Source of the DNA: Mesodorylaimus sp. YZB2_4
Taxonomy: Eukaryota > Nematoda > Enoplea > Dorylaimida > Dorylaimidae
Assembly: GCA_030248295.1 (NCBI GenBank)
Contig: JASANH010000966.1
Span: 1 to 64,000, forward strand
DNA length: 64,000 nt
Direction of reading: 5' to 3'
Position numbers and translations under genes: made by a program. Under the pieces are notes generated by a model, which saw only the letters and a list, made by a program, of their open reading frames with translations, was not told the DNA's origin and ran no database searches. Positions 34,335 to 46,389 of the stretch are shown here, piece after piece (within the stretch, counting starts at the first letter, position 1; every line of letters begins with the position of its first letter).

Positions 34335-35465
34335 TCAAGCTCTTTGGCATTCTTCGTTTTCAGTTGCTGATCCGCAAGTGGAAACTTCAGTGAGACTGGG
34401 CGTGGAGGTTTGTGTGTTCGATGCGTCATCAGTGGCCAATGGCTGCGCTTTTCCGAACAGCATAATGAAGACGGCCTTTCTGGTGTCGATGTTGAACCAC
34501 ATGAGTTCGATGGGGCCGATGAATGAGAATACGGAGATGGTGATGTTGAGGATTTGCCTCAGGAGAGAATTGCCTTGTACGAGGTACACCATGAAGTGCA
34601 CTAGGAACAGAATGAACGAGGAAATGGCGCAGGTCATGATTGCGACAGTGAGCACCCGTTCCCTCGTGCTCATCCGGGCCCAGCCATGCAAGGGTGAGTT
34701 GGCGGCAGCGTTGACGAACTCCTTCTTTCTTCGGCTGTTTACGCAGCCCACAATAAGCTGTATTAAAGCCATGATGCCAATAGCGCAGAGCAAGATGAAC
34801 ACGTAAGTGCTGTTGATGATGGACAGCCGTGAGAAAAATTCAAATTTGCATGCGTCCATAATTTCGGGCGATCCAGCATCGAAATAGCTGACCTTGAGTT
34901 CTTGGTAGGCGCACACACCCAACACGAGGTCCACAATGAAGGCTATGCACATGGTTAGGAAAGCGAACCTCAGTGTGGCCAGTCGTTCGTACCGCTCGGG
35001 TATGAGCGAGCCGACGAGGGCGTGTACTTGGAGTAAGAGGATGGAAGACATGGGCCACGTGGAAGCCCAGTAGAGGAAGAGCGAATATGTCAGGCAGTGC
35101 TCTCGTCTGATCATGTTCTCAGCTGCGCACGGGTCGGGCAGGGTGACGTTGAGTGGCGCTGGCAAGGAACTGTTGCATGGCCTTTGAATGAAACCCCTTT
35201 GGTCGTCGAGCCACTGATCTTTCTGATAGATCATGACCAAACGGATGACATAGTAGCACAGGAATATGACACGGCTGGCACTATCGATGCCTGACAAATA
35301 TAAGGTGAATAATGTTCTGGTGTTGCGGGTCCAAACGAAGCGTGTCCAACATCGGACTATAAACATAAAGGGCAGAAGGACCAGAATGCACCAGACTGCT
35401 TGCACCACGTAAAGCACCGGAGTCAATGGCGTGTCTCCAAAACCGTAGATTTCGAATAGTACCAT
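34335..35465 (-). CDS. Intronless seven-helix receptor, chemoreceptor-like
   Basis: A single exon of 376 codons encodes about seven hydrophobic helices. TM1 is VLYVVQAVWCILVLLPFMF. A short loop, TM2-TM3 and a glycosylatable extracellular stretch with NSS and NVT and paired cysteines follow. Further helices include FAFLTMCIAFIVDLVLGVC and YVFILLCAIGIMALIQLIVG, and the last two flank a basic third intracellular loop (VNSRRKKEF). A Ser/Thr-rich tail follows. There is no DRY or NPxxY. The RYERLATLRFAFLT block before TM4 resembles nematode Sra/Srab-type chemoreceptors, but that placement is tentative. It is probably a plasma-membrane sensory receptor. Confidence 0.7.
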   Translation of the reverse strand: MVLFEIYGFGDTPLTPVLYVVQAVWCILVLLPFMFIVRCWTRFVWTRNTRTLFTLYLSGIDSASRVIFLCYYVIRLVMIYQKDQWLDDQRGFIQRPCNSSLPAPLNVTLPDPCAAENMIRREHCLTYSLFLYWASTWPMSSILLLQVHALVGSLIPERYERLATLRFAFLTMCIAFIVDLVLGVCAYQELKVSYFDAGSPEIMDACKFEFFSRLSIINSTYVFILLCAIGIMALIQLIVGCVNSRRKKEFVNAAANSPLHGWARMSTRERVLTVAIMTCAISSFILFLVHFMVYLVQGNSLLRQILNITISVFSFIGPIELMWFNIDTRKAVFIMLFGKAQPLATDDASNTQTSTPSLTEVSTCGSATENEECQRA

Positions 35466-38400
35466 GTTCTCAAAATACGCATATGGATCATCAGCGGGGA
35501 GTTTAGTAAGTATCGATCACCAGTGCAGACATGGAAAATTCTAGCAGTACACTCGTATCAGAAGCAGCGGAATCGGATAGGAGACTCGCACTCGGAAAAA
35601 ATAACGCCAGTGAAAACGCAACCAACATTTCATATCGCGCAGTATAAACGTGACGTCAGGTACTGTACCGAAAAGTGGGCGAGAGTTATACTCGGGACAG
35701 TCGAAGAACAGGATTCGCCTTGATTGTAAGTCCGGCGTTACCTACGCCGACCTGTTTCTTACCCCACTTCAGTGAGAGAGTACCGCCTTGTAAGGGCGAG
35801 GACACGTGACAAACGGGATTGAGGATGCGTGAAGGTGGCACACAAACACAAAACTACAATTTTATGTTTACTCCGGGTTGCAGTCACTGCAAATTTGGTC
35901 GTTATGAGTTTGCTGGGCGAGGAAGGGGGTCAGCCGGGCATCAGTCAAGCAAAAAGCAATTTATGTTCCTGCTCTGCTGAGTTGCTAATTGTGTATCGCC
36001 TGGCCGACTGTCTCAGGTGGTCGTCTAATGTATGCCTGACTTTGAGAGGTGACCTCACTTGGCCGACTAATGTGAGTTGGCCGCCTGTCTCGCTTGGCCG
36101 ACTATAAGTGTTCTAGCAGTTAGGCCTTGCCTAATAAGCGATTGAAGAATCAGCAGAAAACAAGAACACATGGGGTGCGTATGTGGTGAGTCATTAGAAA
36201 ATAGAATGGCCAGATATGACCATTCTTCTCGTCGAAAGGCGGTGTGTCTGCACGAATTAACTATGGACTTGGACACCACTCGAGACATAGCCCTACTTGG
36301 GGCGATGTCTCCAGCGGCGAACACAACAGGAAGGATTTATCACGGAGTAGAGAAATGATCACTTGCCGATTAAAGAGTGGGTTCACATGATCAAGGCACT
36401 AGTCTTACTGCCAATGAATTTGGTTCTGATCGCATGGACAGCCAGGCCCTCGCACCACAAGTAGTGCTGAGGGTACCAAAGCCGCCTTAATCATGATTTC
36501 TGGAAGCCGCACCCAGCGAGAGCGAGGGGCCTTTGCTTCTGGAAATCGATCGATATCTGCGCCATATCAAATTTCTGTTAGGAGCGCTGTGAGTGCTTTC
36601 ACACATGTGAACGTCATTTCAGCATTCAGACTATGAGATGTCCAGTTTCTGTAAGAGAATAAATTAGATTATCATGAGCACTTTTGAAAGAAAGTGCTTA
36701 CAGGGCTGTTAATGTATCCTTACTGCTCGTATCGTTAGATGGTGAAATGAGACAGTCGGCTATCTCATCAGGTCACTAGGGGTGATGTCATATTCTCGAC
36801 ATTACTCCTACATTAAACGGCCAAGAGACGGGCGGCTACATGACGATGAGACACTCGGCCTGGCGAGACAGAGCCGAGTTGCTGCTCATTGTGGGCGTAG
36901 CGGGGGGAACAGTTTTTAAGCGGATGTCGCTATCTTACTCTTCGGGGAAATCCTGCTTCTGCTGCTCTGGAGTAGAAGATGGGCTTTAGGAGCCTCAGGT
37001 TTTTCTTCCCCACAGTCTTTTAGCACTCACTCACCCCTCCAAAGCGACCCCGTCTTTGATGGGCCCGATTATGGTGCAATATTCATTTATACAGTATAAG
37101 AACCCCTGGAACAGTGCGTGGACCCATCCCTTGCTGAGGCTACGAGCTCGACACAGACGGATACAAGTATGTACGTACCTGTAGAAGCATTGATGCATGT
37201 TAGCATCTCCATCAAAATAAAACGGGGCCATCGAAAGTCTCCCTCACCCAAATATCAATAATGTCCTCACTATCAGGTGGTAGTTGAAATACTAACCGTA
37301 AGCCCATGTCATCAGCATTTGCTAGCGTTTCGCCCACCCGCGGGGCAGGGTAGCCTTTCTGCATAGTTTCTGCACTGTTTCGTCTCGTGGAGTCGCGTTC
37401 ACTTCCCTCATATCTTCTCTGATTCTCTGATCTCGGAGGTGTTTAGCCATCGTTTCTGGTCTGTCGAGTGCTTGTTTTCCTTTGGGAATTAGAGGGACAG
37501 TGCCAGGATGGTTCCCGATACGCCGAAAAGTCTATCTGATGCGTTAAGGGGGGCGCCCCTCCACCCCCCCCCCCCATTTCTTGTACCAAGACTCGATTTG
37601 CGGAAATCCAGCCCACACGAGAAATAGGACGGGAAAGGAAGTCTGCCAATGCGTCAGTATAGACTTTCCGGCGTACCGGGAACCATGTCATACTTTACTT
37701 ACTTTGTACTGTAGGCATAGCCAAGCACTCTACAGCGCACTTGAGTGCTAAGGGGCACAAATTTGAAAATCATTTTTGACCATCCTGGCACCGTCCCTTT
37801 AATTCCATCGCTGTACGGGACTGAACCGCATCACGTCTGGGCCAGCTCAGTCGCAATTCCATCATCTCATCCCTAATGGGTCCGACCCCAGTTTTTTTTA
37901 GATAAGTATTTTTTTCCGGTAGCATTTATTTCAAGTGGAAATACCGCCAAATTCAAATTTGATCAATTTATCATATTTTTTATCGCTTGTTTATCTTCCT
38001 TCTTTTCTTTGTGACCTTGATAAACCGAGCAATATAAGCGAATAGAAATAAAAATTGGCACCAATCTAGGTGCCGCTATCTCCTGTTTGATCTCACCCTC
38101 TCAGCTTAGCTGCTTTATCTACATGCATCCTAACTAGTCGAACACCACTGTTCAACGCGTATTTCTCAAAACAAAAAACATCCGCACACTAGCTCCCGCA
38201 ATGAGTGAAGACATAGTTCTCCTCTTACGATCAGCACCTTCTCAACAAACAAAACTTGACGATTTTCACAGCCGACCCCAGTACCTTGTTGATTACGTGG
38301 TCCATACTTCAAGCCGAGTGCCCCTAACATTCTCATTTGCATGGTGTGCAACGCCTGTTCGTGTTTCCTGGTTGTGGGCTAACATTCCTATCCTTACAGA

Positions 38401-39535
38401 GCAACTAGCCGACCACCGTTTTGCACACCTTTGATTGAGGTACGAATAAGTTGGCGTTCTACGATCGCACAATCCCTCTGCCACCTGCCATGCGCTGTGA
38501 TTCTCACAATCAGTCGCATCCGCCAAGGTGTCTGTGTCGGCCGCCTCGTGGGATCTCAAGTATGAACTGTGCTGTCTAGTTGACTAGGATCCCATCCTAT
38601 GTCATAGTCGGTCAGGGTACAACACTCCAGATACAGTTTCCTCGAGGTTGAGTTTCATGCCAGATTCCTCCAGCTGATCTTTCCACTTTGCAGCAGCCCT
38701 TGAAGGCCAGCATCAACTCGGCGCAATCCCATGTACTAATCGATAAATCATAAGCCATACCTTCCCATACCCCACCATTATCCTTTCCTGTACCTTCGGT
38801 GAACCTGAAATGTCTGGGGAGCGTCGGATTGCACGAGTAGGTGATGGTGCAGTTTGTAGTTTGCACGCTTGACCGCCCAAGTCGCGTCTCGGGCTAAATT
38901 CCCGGCGTGAGCGAAAGTTAGTGCTAGCGGGAGGATATTATTGGTCAGTTGGCCATAGCGGAGTGGTGTAATCATTGTGGGGTGTTGGGGCCAACCTCTT
39001 GATCAGATGTCTGGCCGAGGGACGCCTAAGCATAATAATCGTCCATGATCGATAAATTTGGTGCATATTTTGCCCCTCCTGGGCAAAGCGCGACAGTTTC
39101 TTCCTGCACTTCCCTTTCCGTTAAGAAGAGGGTTGCGCAACATTTCTTTAAGCAACGGACAACGGATGTCCAGAACAGGCGAGTGGCTGCGAGTTCATGT
39201 GGATAGATCGACTTCATTTCGGATGTTTTCCTCATGCCACGTTCTGTTATTACATGACACCCACGATCAGTCATACTGTATTGAATGTCGTAAATACCTT
39301 TGGTCCCTCGAGAAAAAGAGATTATTCACAAACAAGCCTACCTCTGGGATAAATTACATTCACTCGATGAGCCGCTTACGCACGATCGCAGCCAAGCAGT
39401 AAGGTCAGAGTGACATTGACGATCGTAACAAGGTACAGGGTGTTTTGAAAAGATGCATTCACGGAGCTGTACAGTAGACTTGGATCTGGCTTGTTACTCT
39501 CTCTCTTCTCTTTGACCTAGGCTTCAGACTTGATC
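35466..39535. other. Gene-poor stretch with repeats
   Basis: Contents are the inverted GGCCGAC clusters (annotated separately), a 12-C run at 37564-37575 and an A/T-rich tract near 37890-38060. Minus-strand frames at 38612-38975 have some coding flavour, including a CxITYSCNP motif like a sushi domain, but no consistent exon structure was found. Confidence 0.4.
35995..36870. repeat. Inverted clusters of GGCCGACTGTCTC units
   Basis: The left cluster (35995-36107) has GGCCGACTGTCTC, GGCCGACTAATG, GGCCGCCTGTCTC and GGCCGACTATAAG. The right cluster (36745-36870) has their reverse complements, such as GAGACAGTCGGC and GAGACACTCGGCC. The opposed ends and the roughly 0.9-kb span suggest a foldback or MITE with subterminal repeats. 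No target duplication could be defined. Confidence 0.55.
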
Positions 39536-41515
39536 ATGCTAGGGCAATATCTAAATCGTTCCATGAGCATTCTTGACGATGAACAACAGTCCAAGGACGC
39601 GAAAGAACTGTTTTTCACCCACGTGCCGCTAACGGGATTCTGGAATCTACACAAAGCAAAAAGTAAACTGGCCAGGCGTTATTGGACGATCATTCTTATA
39701 GTGGCGGCTGGATTTGTGATCAAGTCAATTGCTATGACGATAATGCAAGGGCTCGATGCAGGATCGGTGATTGATCTTCGAATTCATCACGACCAGGATC
39801 ACCTACCATTTCCCAACGTCAGTGTCTGCGCACCCACCATCATCAATCGCACGTTTGTTCGGGAGGCGATCAAGGTCCCGGACACTATCCTGGCCTGGTT
39901 GGAGAAACAGAACCGAAGTCCGACTGCATTCGTTGATGATTTCGCGACGTACATGGCATACTCGGTCAGAATCAAGAACTTAAATGCTGGCGACATGCGG
40001 TACTTCGATCGATTGTACGGGGCGAATTTTCACTACTTGGATGGCAAAAGAAATCTGTCGGGAGCGTCTGTGACACAATTCTACTTCGACTCTCAACCTA
40101 GCTGCCAGCAAATCATCTCTGAGTGCGCGTTCGATAATGAGGTGTTCGATTGCTGCGAGAATTCCGAGTTTTGGATGCTGGAGGATGAAGTTTGCTATAC
40201 CATATCTGTAAGTTACGACAGTTTGATGGTTTTGTTATGCAAATCATGAAGAGGTGCGCAAAGGGGTGCAGACGCACGCAGTCTGCTGCCGCTCCTTATA
40301 TCTGTCCGCTTCTAATCTCAGAGACCGTCCCCGAGTGGAAGCATGCAAGATCGTAGTCAGCGTCACCTCGGCCCCACAGCGGGACTTGCGTTTCGGGCAT
40401 CTTTCGATCGACGCCACAGCGCCTTTGTGGGAGAGGACCACGCCGAGGGGTTCCAAATCCACATCGCCCACGTTGTATCCTATCTCAACTCACCAGTGGT
40501 CGTCCCACTCGGCGCCTCCGCTACCCTCCACGTTAAGGGCAGGAACGTGATACGCCAAGAAGAGTGTTTGGACAAAGTGACGAGTCGGGAGACGGACGCT
40601 TTGCGCAGCGGCAATTACTACGATCCCGGTGGTATCAGGTGCAAGGAAGAACGGTTCTTGAATTTGCTAGTGCAGCTGTTGGATTGCAACCTACCTTTCG
40701 CCCGGCACTTTAAAACACACAAGCCCGTTTGTTCGCCACGAGCCATTTTCGCGTTGGAGACCTTGATCAATGCTGACTATAGTGATCTGGGTCGATATGT
40801 TGGGCGAAAAATCGACATGGGACAAGTGGTATGCTACTTTATATTATGCGAGGACGCGCGTGACCATGGGATTAGAGAGTATAGTACGTACGAGGGCATA
40901 GTACTGAAACTAACTAGCGGGCCTAATTCGCCCTGACTGTCGCGCGTACTGACACAATGGTGATCATGTGCCTTTGGGGAATTTTCGGGATCGTTGAGGT
41001 CTGATTAGGAACAATGTACCCCGTGCCGTGCAATACCAACTTGCTGAGGAGCAAGCAGTCCTCGTGTTTCAGCGAAAAGGGATCAGAGATGCCTATTATA
41101 CGGACAAGTGTCTACCAGTCTGCGACGATTGGGACTATAAAATTTTAGCCAGCTATCTCTCAATGACTAGACCAGTGCCAGCCACAACCAAGTATGATAC
41201 CGACGCCACCTTCAGCCAAGTATCAGTCTACTTCGCCGATCTTTCTTTCACGCAGTTCGTCTACCAGCGATCCATCCTACCTTACACCTTGGTCTGCGCA
41301 ATCGGAGGCATAACATTCCTGTACTTGGGGTTGTCCATGACGGCCCTGTGCCAACTTGCTGCCTATGGATTCTTATGGACGTTTTCTGCCTGCGGAAAGG
41401 TGAATTTAAGAAAGGTGAAGAAGTCTTCTGCCGCATGCCAAGTCCTTCTCTGATCAATATCTCATTTTAGGTACTCGATGCACTGACTAGGAAGAATCGG
41501 GTCCGATCAATCTAA
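39536..41515 (+). CDS. DEG/ENaC-family sodium channel subunit
   Basis: Four exons keep phase 0: 39536-40207, 40322-40828, 41073-41399, 41471-41515 (about 516 residues). The N-terminus has FFTHVPLTGFWNL followed by TM1 (YWTIILIVAAGFVIKSIAM). The large extracellular loop opens with FPNVSVCAP and contains EGFQIHIAHV, then the cysteine-rich part (RCKEERF, LLDCNLPF, VCSP, CLPVCDDWDY) in the family's order. TM2 is GGITFLYLGLSMTALCQL, with the GxS filter. These trimeric channels pass Na+ in mechano-, chemo- or peptide-gated signalling. The last tiny exon is supported by phase, and without splicing the frame would stop at 41453. An upstream exon is possible because an acceptor precedes the ATG. The gene ends 107 bases from the convergent K+ channel. 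Confidence 0.88.
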
Positions 41516-41622
41516 ACTGATCTTTTTGATGGCTACGCTGCATGTCGAAACAATAACAGAACGATCACATGAAGGTGTGCAATAGCAGTCACTGTGCACA
41601 TACAGTATATATCATGGCCCTG

Positions 41623-42990
41623 CTAGAACCTAGACTCACTGACTCGGGCTCTCTCGGAAGCAACTGCGTCGCTGTTTGGTCTGTTATATCTGACTGCTTC
41701 ATTGACTAATAAGTCTAAACGACTTCCAATTAGCTCTCTGACTTTACCATCATCGACTCCCCACTGCTTGGCAACCATGTCCAACAGCTGGCAAACACGA
41801 ACACGCCTCGATCCGAAGTACACTGTTTTCGAGGCGCAGTCAGTCACTGGACGACCAGCATAGTGTACCGTCCTCGCCACATCCGACACTACCAAAGTCA
41901 GGCAAGTGCTACCGACGGCGATACCTATTGTAACGTAAATAAGGGTTAATGGATAATAGTCATGGTTCGACGGTCGTATATCGCCTATTCCGATCGTTGT
42001 GACTGCATCGAAAGCGGCATAGAAACCGTCGGCGAACGTCCATCCTCGTTCCCACAGACCTAATAAGAGGGCGCCCAGGAGGACGTACAAGAGGAAGAGG
42101 AAGCAGGCTAGTGGGAGCAGGATGATCATCTCTGCCCCAACGGCTGAATAGCGGCGAGTGTCGTATCGGAATAGCCGACGACCGAAGCCAGTTACTCGAA
42201 TCAAATAGTGCGAGAATTCCTCCACAAATAAGGCCCAGTCGACGAGCACTACCGTGCATATGGGCACACCAATAATAGCGTAGAGAATGTAGAAAAAGCG
42301 GCCTCCGTCAGTGGTCGGTGTCAGATCACTGTAGCCGATTGTGGTCACAGTCGAGTAAGCGAACAAGACACCATCGAACATGTTCCAGGCAAGCATGCGA
42401 GTCGGCTAAAACCGATTTGAAGCTGCCAAGTTTGAAGATAGGGCACACACAAGGCAGTGAGTCTCCCTAGCTGGTTTGAGCTACAGTATACCTTTCCTTT
42501 CCCGCACCAAAACCCTCATGTCGTTCACCCGTCGTGAGAGCATCTAGACCACAAACCTCTTACCCTTTTCTTTCCCTGCTGCTCCTCAGGTGGAGTTGTT
42601 ACACTTGGCTGGGTACTCCTCTTCACTCGAGATATGATATCCGGTGTATTATTCGCTCCATATTCGATCAAAATGGCAGCAGTATCGTTCCTCAGTTCCG
42701 TTTCTATCTCCGATATGTTGTACACATGTTTCAAGGCTGCATCGGCATCCCAGCCTTCGATCGTGCAAAACACGAAACTGCCAGCCAGAAGGTAAGCAAT
42801 CAGGATCCCGATGGCCAGCAAGTGTGGAACCAAGAGAACAAACGCCTGAAATGGATAAGTAGAACTGGACCTACACCTGTCCGGGAAAGCAGAACTGACT
42901 TACACGCTTCAAGAATCGACCAAGTTTTGGCCAACTCGTCTTCCAGCATTTGGACTGGTTGAACAGCGAATGCTTACTTTGAAATTTCAT
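41623..42990 (-). CDS. Two-pore-domain (K2P/TWK) potassium channel with GYS filter
   Basis: Three exons (42904-42990, 42564-42845, 41623-42405) give 383 residues in phase. Order: a short N-terminus, TM1 (PHLLAIGILIAYLLAGSFVF), an extracellular cap with NIS and NDT sites, pore 1 (YSTVTTIGYSDLTPTT), TM2, a basic loop, TM3 (FLFLLYVLLGALLL), pore 2 (FDAVTTIGIGDIRPSN), TM4 and a tail of about 80 residues. K2P channels set resting potential as dimers in the plasma membrane. The second filter is the normal TIGIGD, but the first is TIGYSD: the last filter glycine is serine (AGT for GGT). That is rare and could change selectivity or stop conduction. The rest is intact. The start ATG was taken as the first in the short first exon. 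Confidence 0.9.
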
Positions 42991-44829
42991 TTCTGAATTC
43001 GCAGCATATACTGCACTGTACCTATCGGAAATCGAATTTGCTGGATGGCGGGTGAAGCTAAGACTAGAAAAAGGATAACTTCTCAGGTGCTCATAGATGT
43101 CTCCTAAAGCGACCATGGCTGCACACTGCGCCCATGCATTTGTCTTAGGCGTTGACAAAAGAAAGTTTATTTGCACAAGTGGTCATAAGCAAATTGAACA
43201 TTTTGACTGACAGATGGCGGACAAAAAATTGGTAGAAAATTCCCCTCCATGTTTTTATTGCTTCTTGTACCCTTAGCTTTCGTTCAGAATCGTCGAAGTC
43301 AGGGCTAATTTTTCAGAACCCCCCTTCGGCAACGGCGATCAGTGCCTTTCGTTTTCGTGTCCTAGATTTTGTTTCTGCTTGCGAGGCAATACCTCTGCTG
43401 GCTCTGCTGGCTGTGTCCAAGTGGCCCGGGTCACCAGCACAATAGCTCACACTAGAGTACCTCATCTTGTGGTCAGCGATGCTTTTAATAACGACTGAAC
43501 GGTACGCAACATTTTTCATTTTTTGATCGTGAAGTCCCTACATGAATGTATTTCATGGATTTTTATGGACAATAATAACGTATAATACAGGAGGAATAGG
43601 CTTGCTGCTAAAACATTGTTGATTACTCTTGCATCTTTCAGCATGGCTATGTTTAGTCATTGTGCGTGCAAAGTATTGGCTCGTGCGCAAGTTGGGCGGG
43701 TCACCAGAACAATAACGGGTGCCCAAGTGGCTTAGTCCCTGATGAAGGAGGGGATTAGGCTCAATGGTCTCAGTGACCTTAGGTGCTGGTAAATTTACTG
43801 CGATAAAATCCTTTTAAACATCCCCGCCGCATTTTGAAGTGGTGCCAAACCACTGGACGGACAGTTATATGCAGTCACTTGAATATAGCGCCATGTATGG
43901 AATTCTTTTCCGATTGATACTCTGACAAAACGACTATGTGCTTTTAAGAAATACTTGCATGCGTTTTTTATCGTAACTGATCGCCTTTGATCGTATATCG
44001 TATGGGCTTGTACAGTATTTATGCATTGTATTTGTGCGCTCCACTCCTGAGTGTGTTTCATAGTGCTCGGTGGGAGTAGTACAGTAAACGACTTGACCCA
44101 AAATGGCATCTAGCCTGCGCACATGCTGTACAGTATATCACATGTCTTTTTTCTTCTTCAGTTCTTCTAGAATATTAGTGCACCATGACGCAGATGATAT
44201 CGCCTGGCTGTTGTCGTCCTTCAGTACTTTTTATAACCAGTTGTCGGGAACCCCCCGCGGAATAGGCAAAGTTGGCATTACCAATTTGTTTTATACACGC
44301 CGTGTCTGCACTGAAGTTAGGAGACTTGTAAGTTTTATCTGTATTGATGTAGTGTTCGTGTCTCTTACCTACAGAGTGCGCATTTGCGTATAGGTACGAG
44401 TAAGCTATGATGATGATCGACTGGAAAGGCCTTACACGCCTTACAATGTTCATGTCCAAATCCCTAAACGTAGGTTGAAGGACGCGGATGATACATCGGC
44501 GGGCCTATGGAGGCCAGCCAGCCAAAGCAAGATCCGTTTGTTAGGGTAGCGGACGGGGGCCACTGCTTATGTACAGCATATGCATATGCAATGTGATGAT
44601 GCAAGTTGGCTTTTGAAAGAAGGTTGTGTCTACCAATGCTATTCGATGCCGTGATTCATGGCAGCCAAGACGTGCATAGCGAATGGCCGCTCCCTTCGTC
44701 CAAGTGAACAAGGCCCACGCCCGAGTACAATAGAACTGGCTCACTCGGCTTCCCTTGGTCTGCCGAGTATTTTTTCTTTGGTAAGCCCATTTTGCCTATG
44801 TCGTCAGCAGGTCGAAACTTGCAAGCAAA
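42991..44829. other. Intergenic, little content
   Basis: A short direct repeat (GGGTCACCAGCACAATAGC near 43430 and GGGTCACCAGAACAATAAC near 43697) is the only structure seen. No coding exon was recognised. Confidence 0.4.
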
Positions 44830-45185
44830 GCTGTGCGGGGACCACTGCAGGCTCATTCTGTGCGTCTCCACTACGAGCGCCTCCACACGAGGGCATCCTG
44901 GATCCGACGATGGCTTCCTAGGAAGGATCTCGACACGGGTGAGCTGTGAACCCTGTTAGACAGCCGAGACTGTCCCCTCATTTGGCTTCCGCCTCTCCTC
45001 TCGGAGCACCTCGCTCCTCGACGGTATCATGTGAGTCACCCGCGGCCTAGTCAGCGAGGGTTTTATGGTTCGCAAACCGACCTCCATCAACAGGGATCGA
45101 ACCCGTGACGAGTCCAGCCACTGGCTACCAAGCAATACGGGTAGACAAATGCCAAACAAGTACACTGCACCACCGCAGTGACAGG
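44830..45185 (-). mobile_element. tRNA-like SINE, second type
   Basis: On the minus strand GCGGTGGTGCAGTG is followed by CACGGGTTCGATCCCTG, a good B box, then a body that includes GATGCCCTCGTG and GTAGTGGAGACGC. Parts of that body recur in the same orientation at 45540-45850. The A-to-B spacing is long, so the head is an imperfect tRNA. Boundaries are approximate. Confidence 0.5.
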
Positions 45186-45539
45186 TCAGCCGAGCAACTA
45201 TGTAATCAAAGGTGATTTTCCTTGAGTTAGGTAAAATTTAATGGCGAATTACATGGTACCCAAATTAGTCATTTTGAAGTTTGACCATGCCCCGATTCGA
45301 TGGAACAAAATTTGTCACCTAGGTTTATATTTTGAGTAGTAACAGCCGGGAATACATCTGCTGTAAAACTTTGACAATGAGTCTTCATGCCCACAATGGA
45401 GTTAATAGTCATTAATTAAACAGGTCATGTGTTTTTTGTGGGTTGGGCCCCGTTCCGTCGTAGTTACCCAGCGGGCTTCCAGCCCGTTTTGCCTCTAGCC
45501 GTCCGTCCAGCAGTCATGATATGATAAGCGAGGTCGTGG

Positions 45540-45850
45540 AGTGACCAGCTCTCACGGCAGCTTCCCTCTGTATGTCTCCACTAGGAGCACACACCAGGGC
45601 ATCCTGCGCCAGTACCAGCATCCCAGGATGATACTGGGCGAGAAGCATCCCAGGGTCTATCCTTACCGACTGGTGTTCGAAGACCAATTCCCTCTGTGAG
45701 AACGGGCGCTCGAAACTGCCGTCCACAGCCGGAACAGAACTGCGGCTTCCCAGTCAGGGTTGCTGGCCCAAGCAATGTGGCAACAACGCACTACTAACAA
45801 GCCACCGCCGCCGCGACTCCAATGGTCATGTGCTTGCATGACACCGTAAA
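45540..45850 (-). mobile_element. Diverged copy of the second SINE type
   Basis: It shares the segments TCTCCACTA-GAGC and CACACxAGGGCATCCTG, and a TTGCTTGG-CCAG stretch, with 44830-45185 in the same order and strand. The B box is no longer clear. This is an old or partial copy with approximate limits. Confidence 0.4.
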
Positions 45851-46389
45851 ATTAAATGCAGGCAAACCAAGTCTTGTATGCTCATAGCTGAGCGTCACTT
45901 TCGTATGTAAAAAAATATAATATGCGCTAATGTTGCAAATCTCCTTTAACTAAAGTTGAGACAAAACTTCACTCCCGTTTCGAATCAATGGAGTTTTACC
46001 AAAGGCTAAATCTCAACCCGACTGACTGCGCACCCGCAATACCCCATTTGAACTTCCCGCGCACCACCGTACCTGAGGTCTAGCAGACAAAGAATGTGGC
46101 GCAAATCCTTTGTTCAAGCAAATTTTGCGAAACCGAAGTTTTATCTTGATCTTTTTCTTTTGTATCCAGGAGGTGTTGCAGTAGATATTATTCAACGGGT
46201 CAATATTTTTGCAAATTACTTATCTCCAGTTACAGAATTTACCTCATTTTCCAAAGAATGGCTTGCAGCCGAAGTACAAGGTAAGCCAGGGCCCCTATGT
46301 ATCCATGCGGTGGGTGTATACATGTCCGTGGGCCAGGGGCTATAGACAGTTTTGTTGCGATTATATTTTACCATGTTTTACCGAGTGAA
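45851..46389. other. Intergenic; possible exon at 46094-46280
   Basis: A plus-strand frame ends in KEWLAAEVQ just before a GTAAGC donor at 46281. Its phase does not fit the first exon of the downstream RING gene, so it is not joined to it. Otherwise nothing is seen. Confidence 0.35.

Noticed and set aside
34378-34806. Plus-strand open frame across the 7TM gene
   Set aside because: It is the antisense shadow of the receptor at 34335-35465 and has no family features.
38612-38975. Sushi-domain exon on the minus strand
   Set aside because: One TYSCNP motif only, with overlapping frames and no consistent splice sites.
45060-45180. Functional tRNA on the minus strand
   Set aside because: The B box is good but the cloverleaf does not close, and related sequence recurs nearby, so it was called a SINE.
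46094-46280. First exon of the RING gene
   Set aside because: Its donor phase would bring a stop into the next exon, and a foldback element lies between them.
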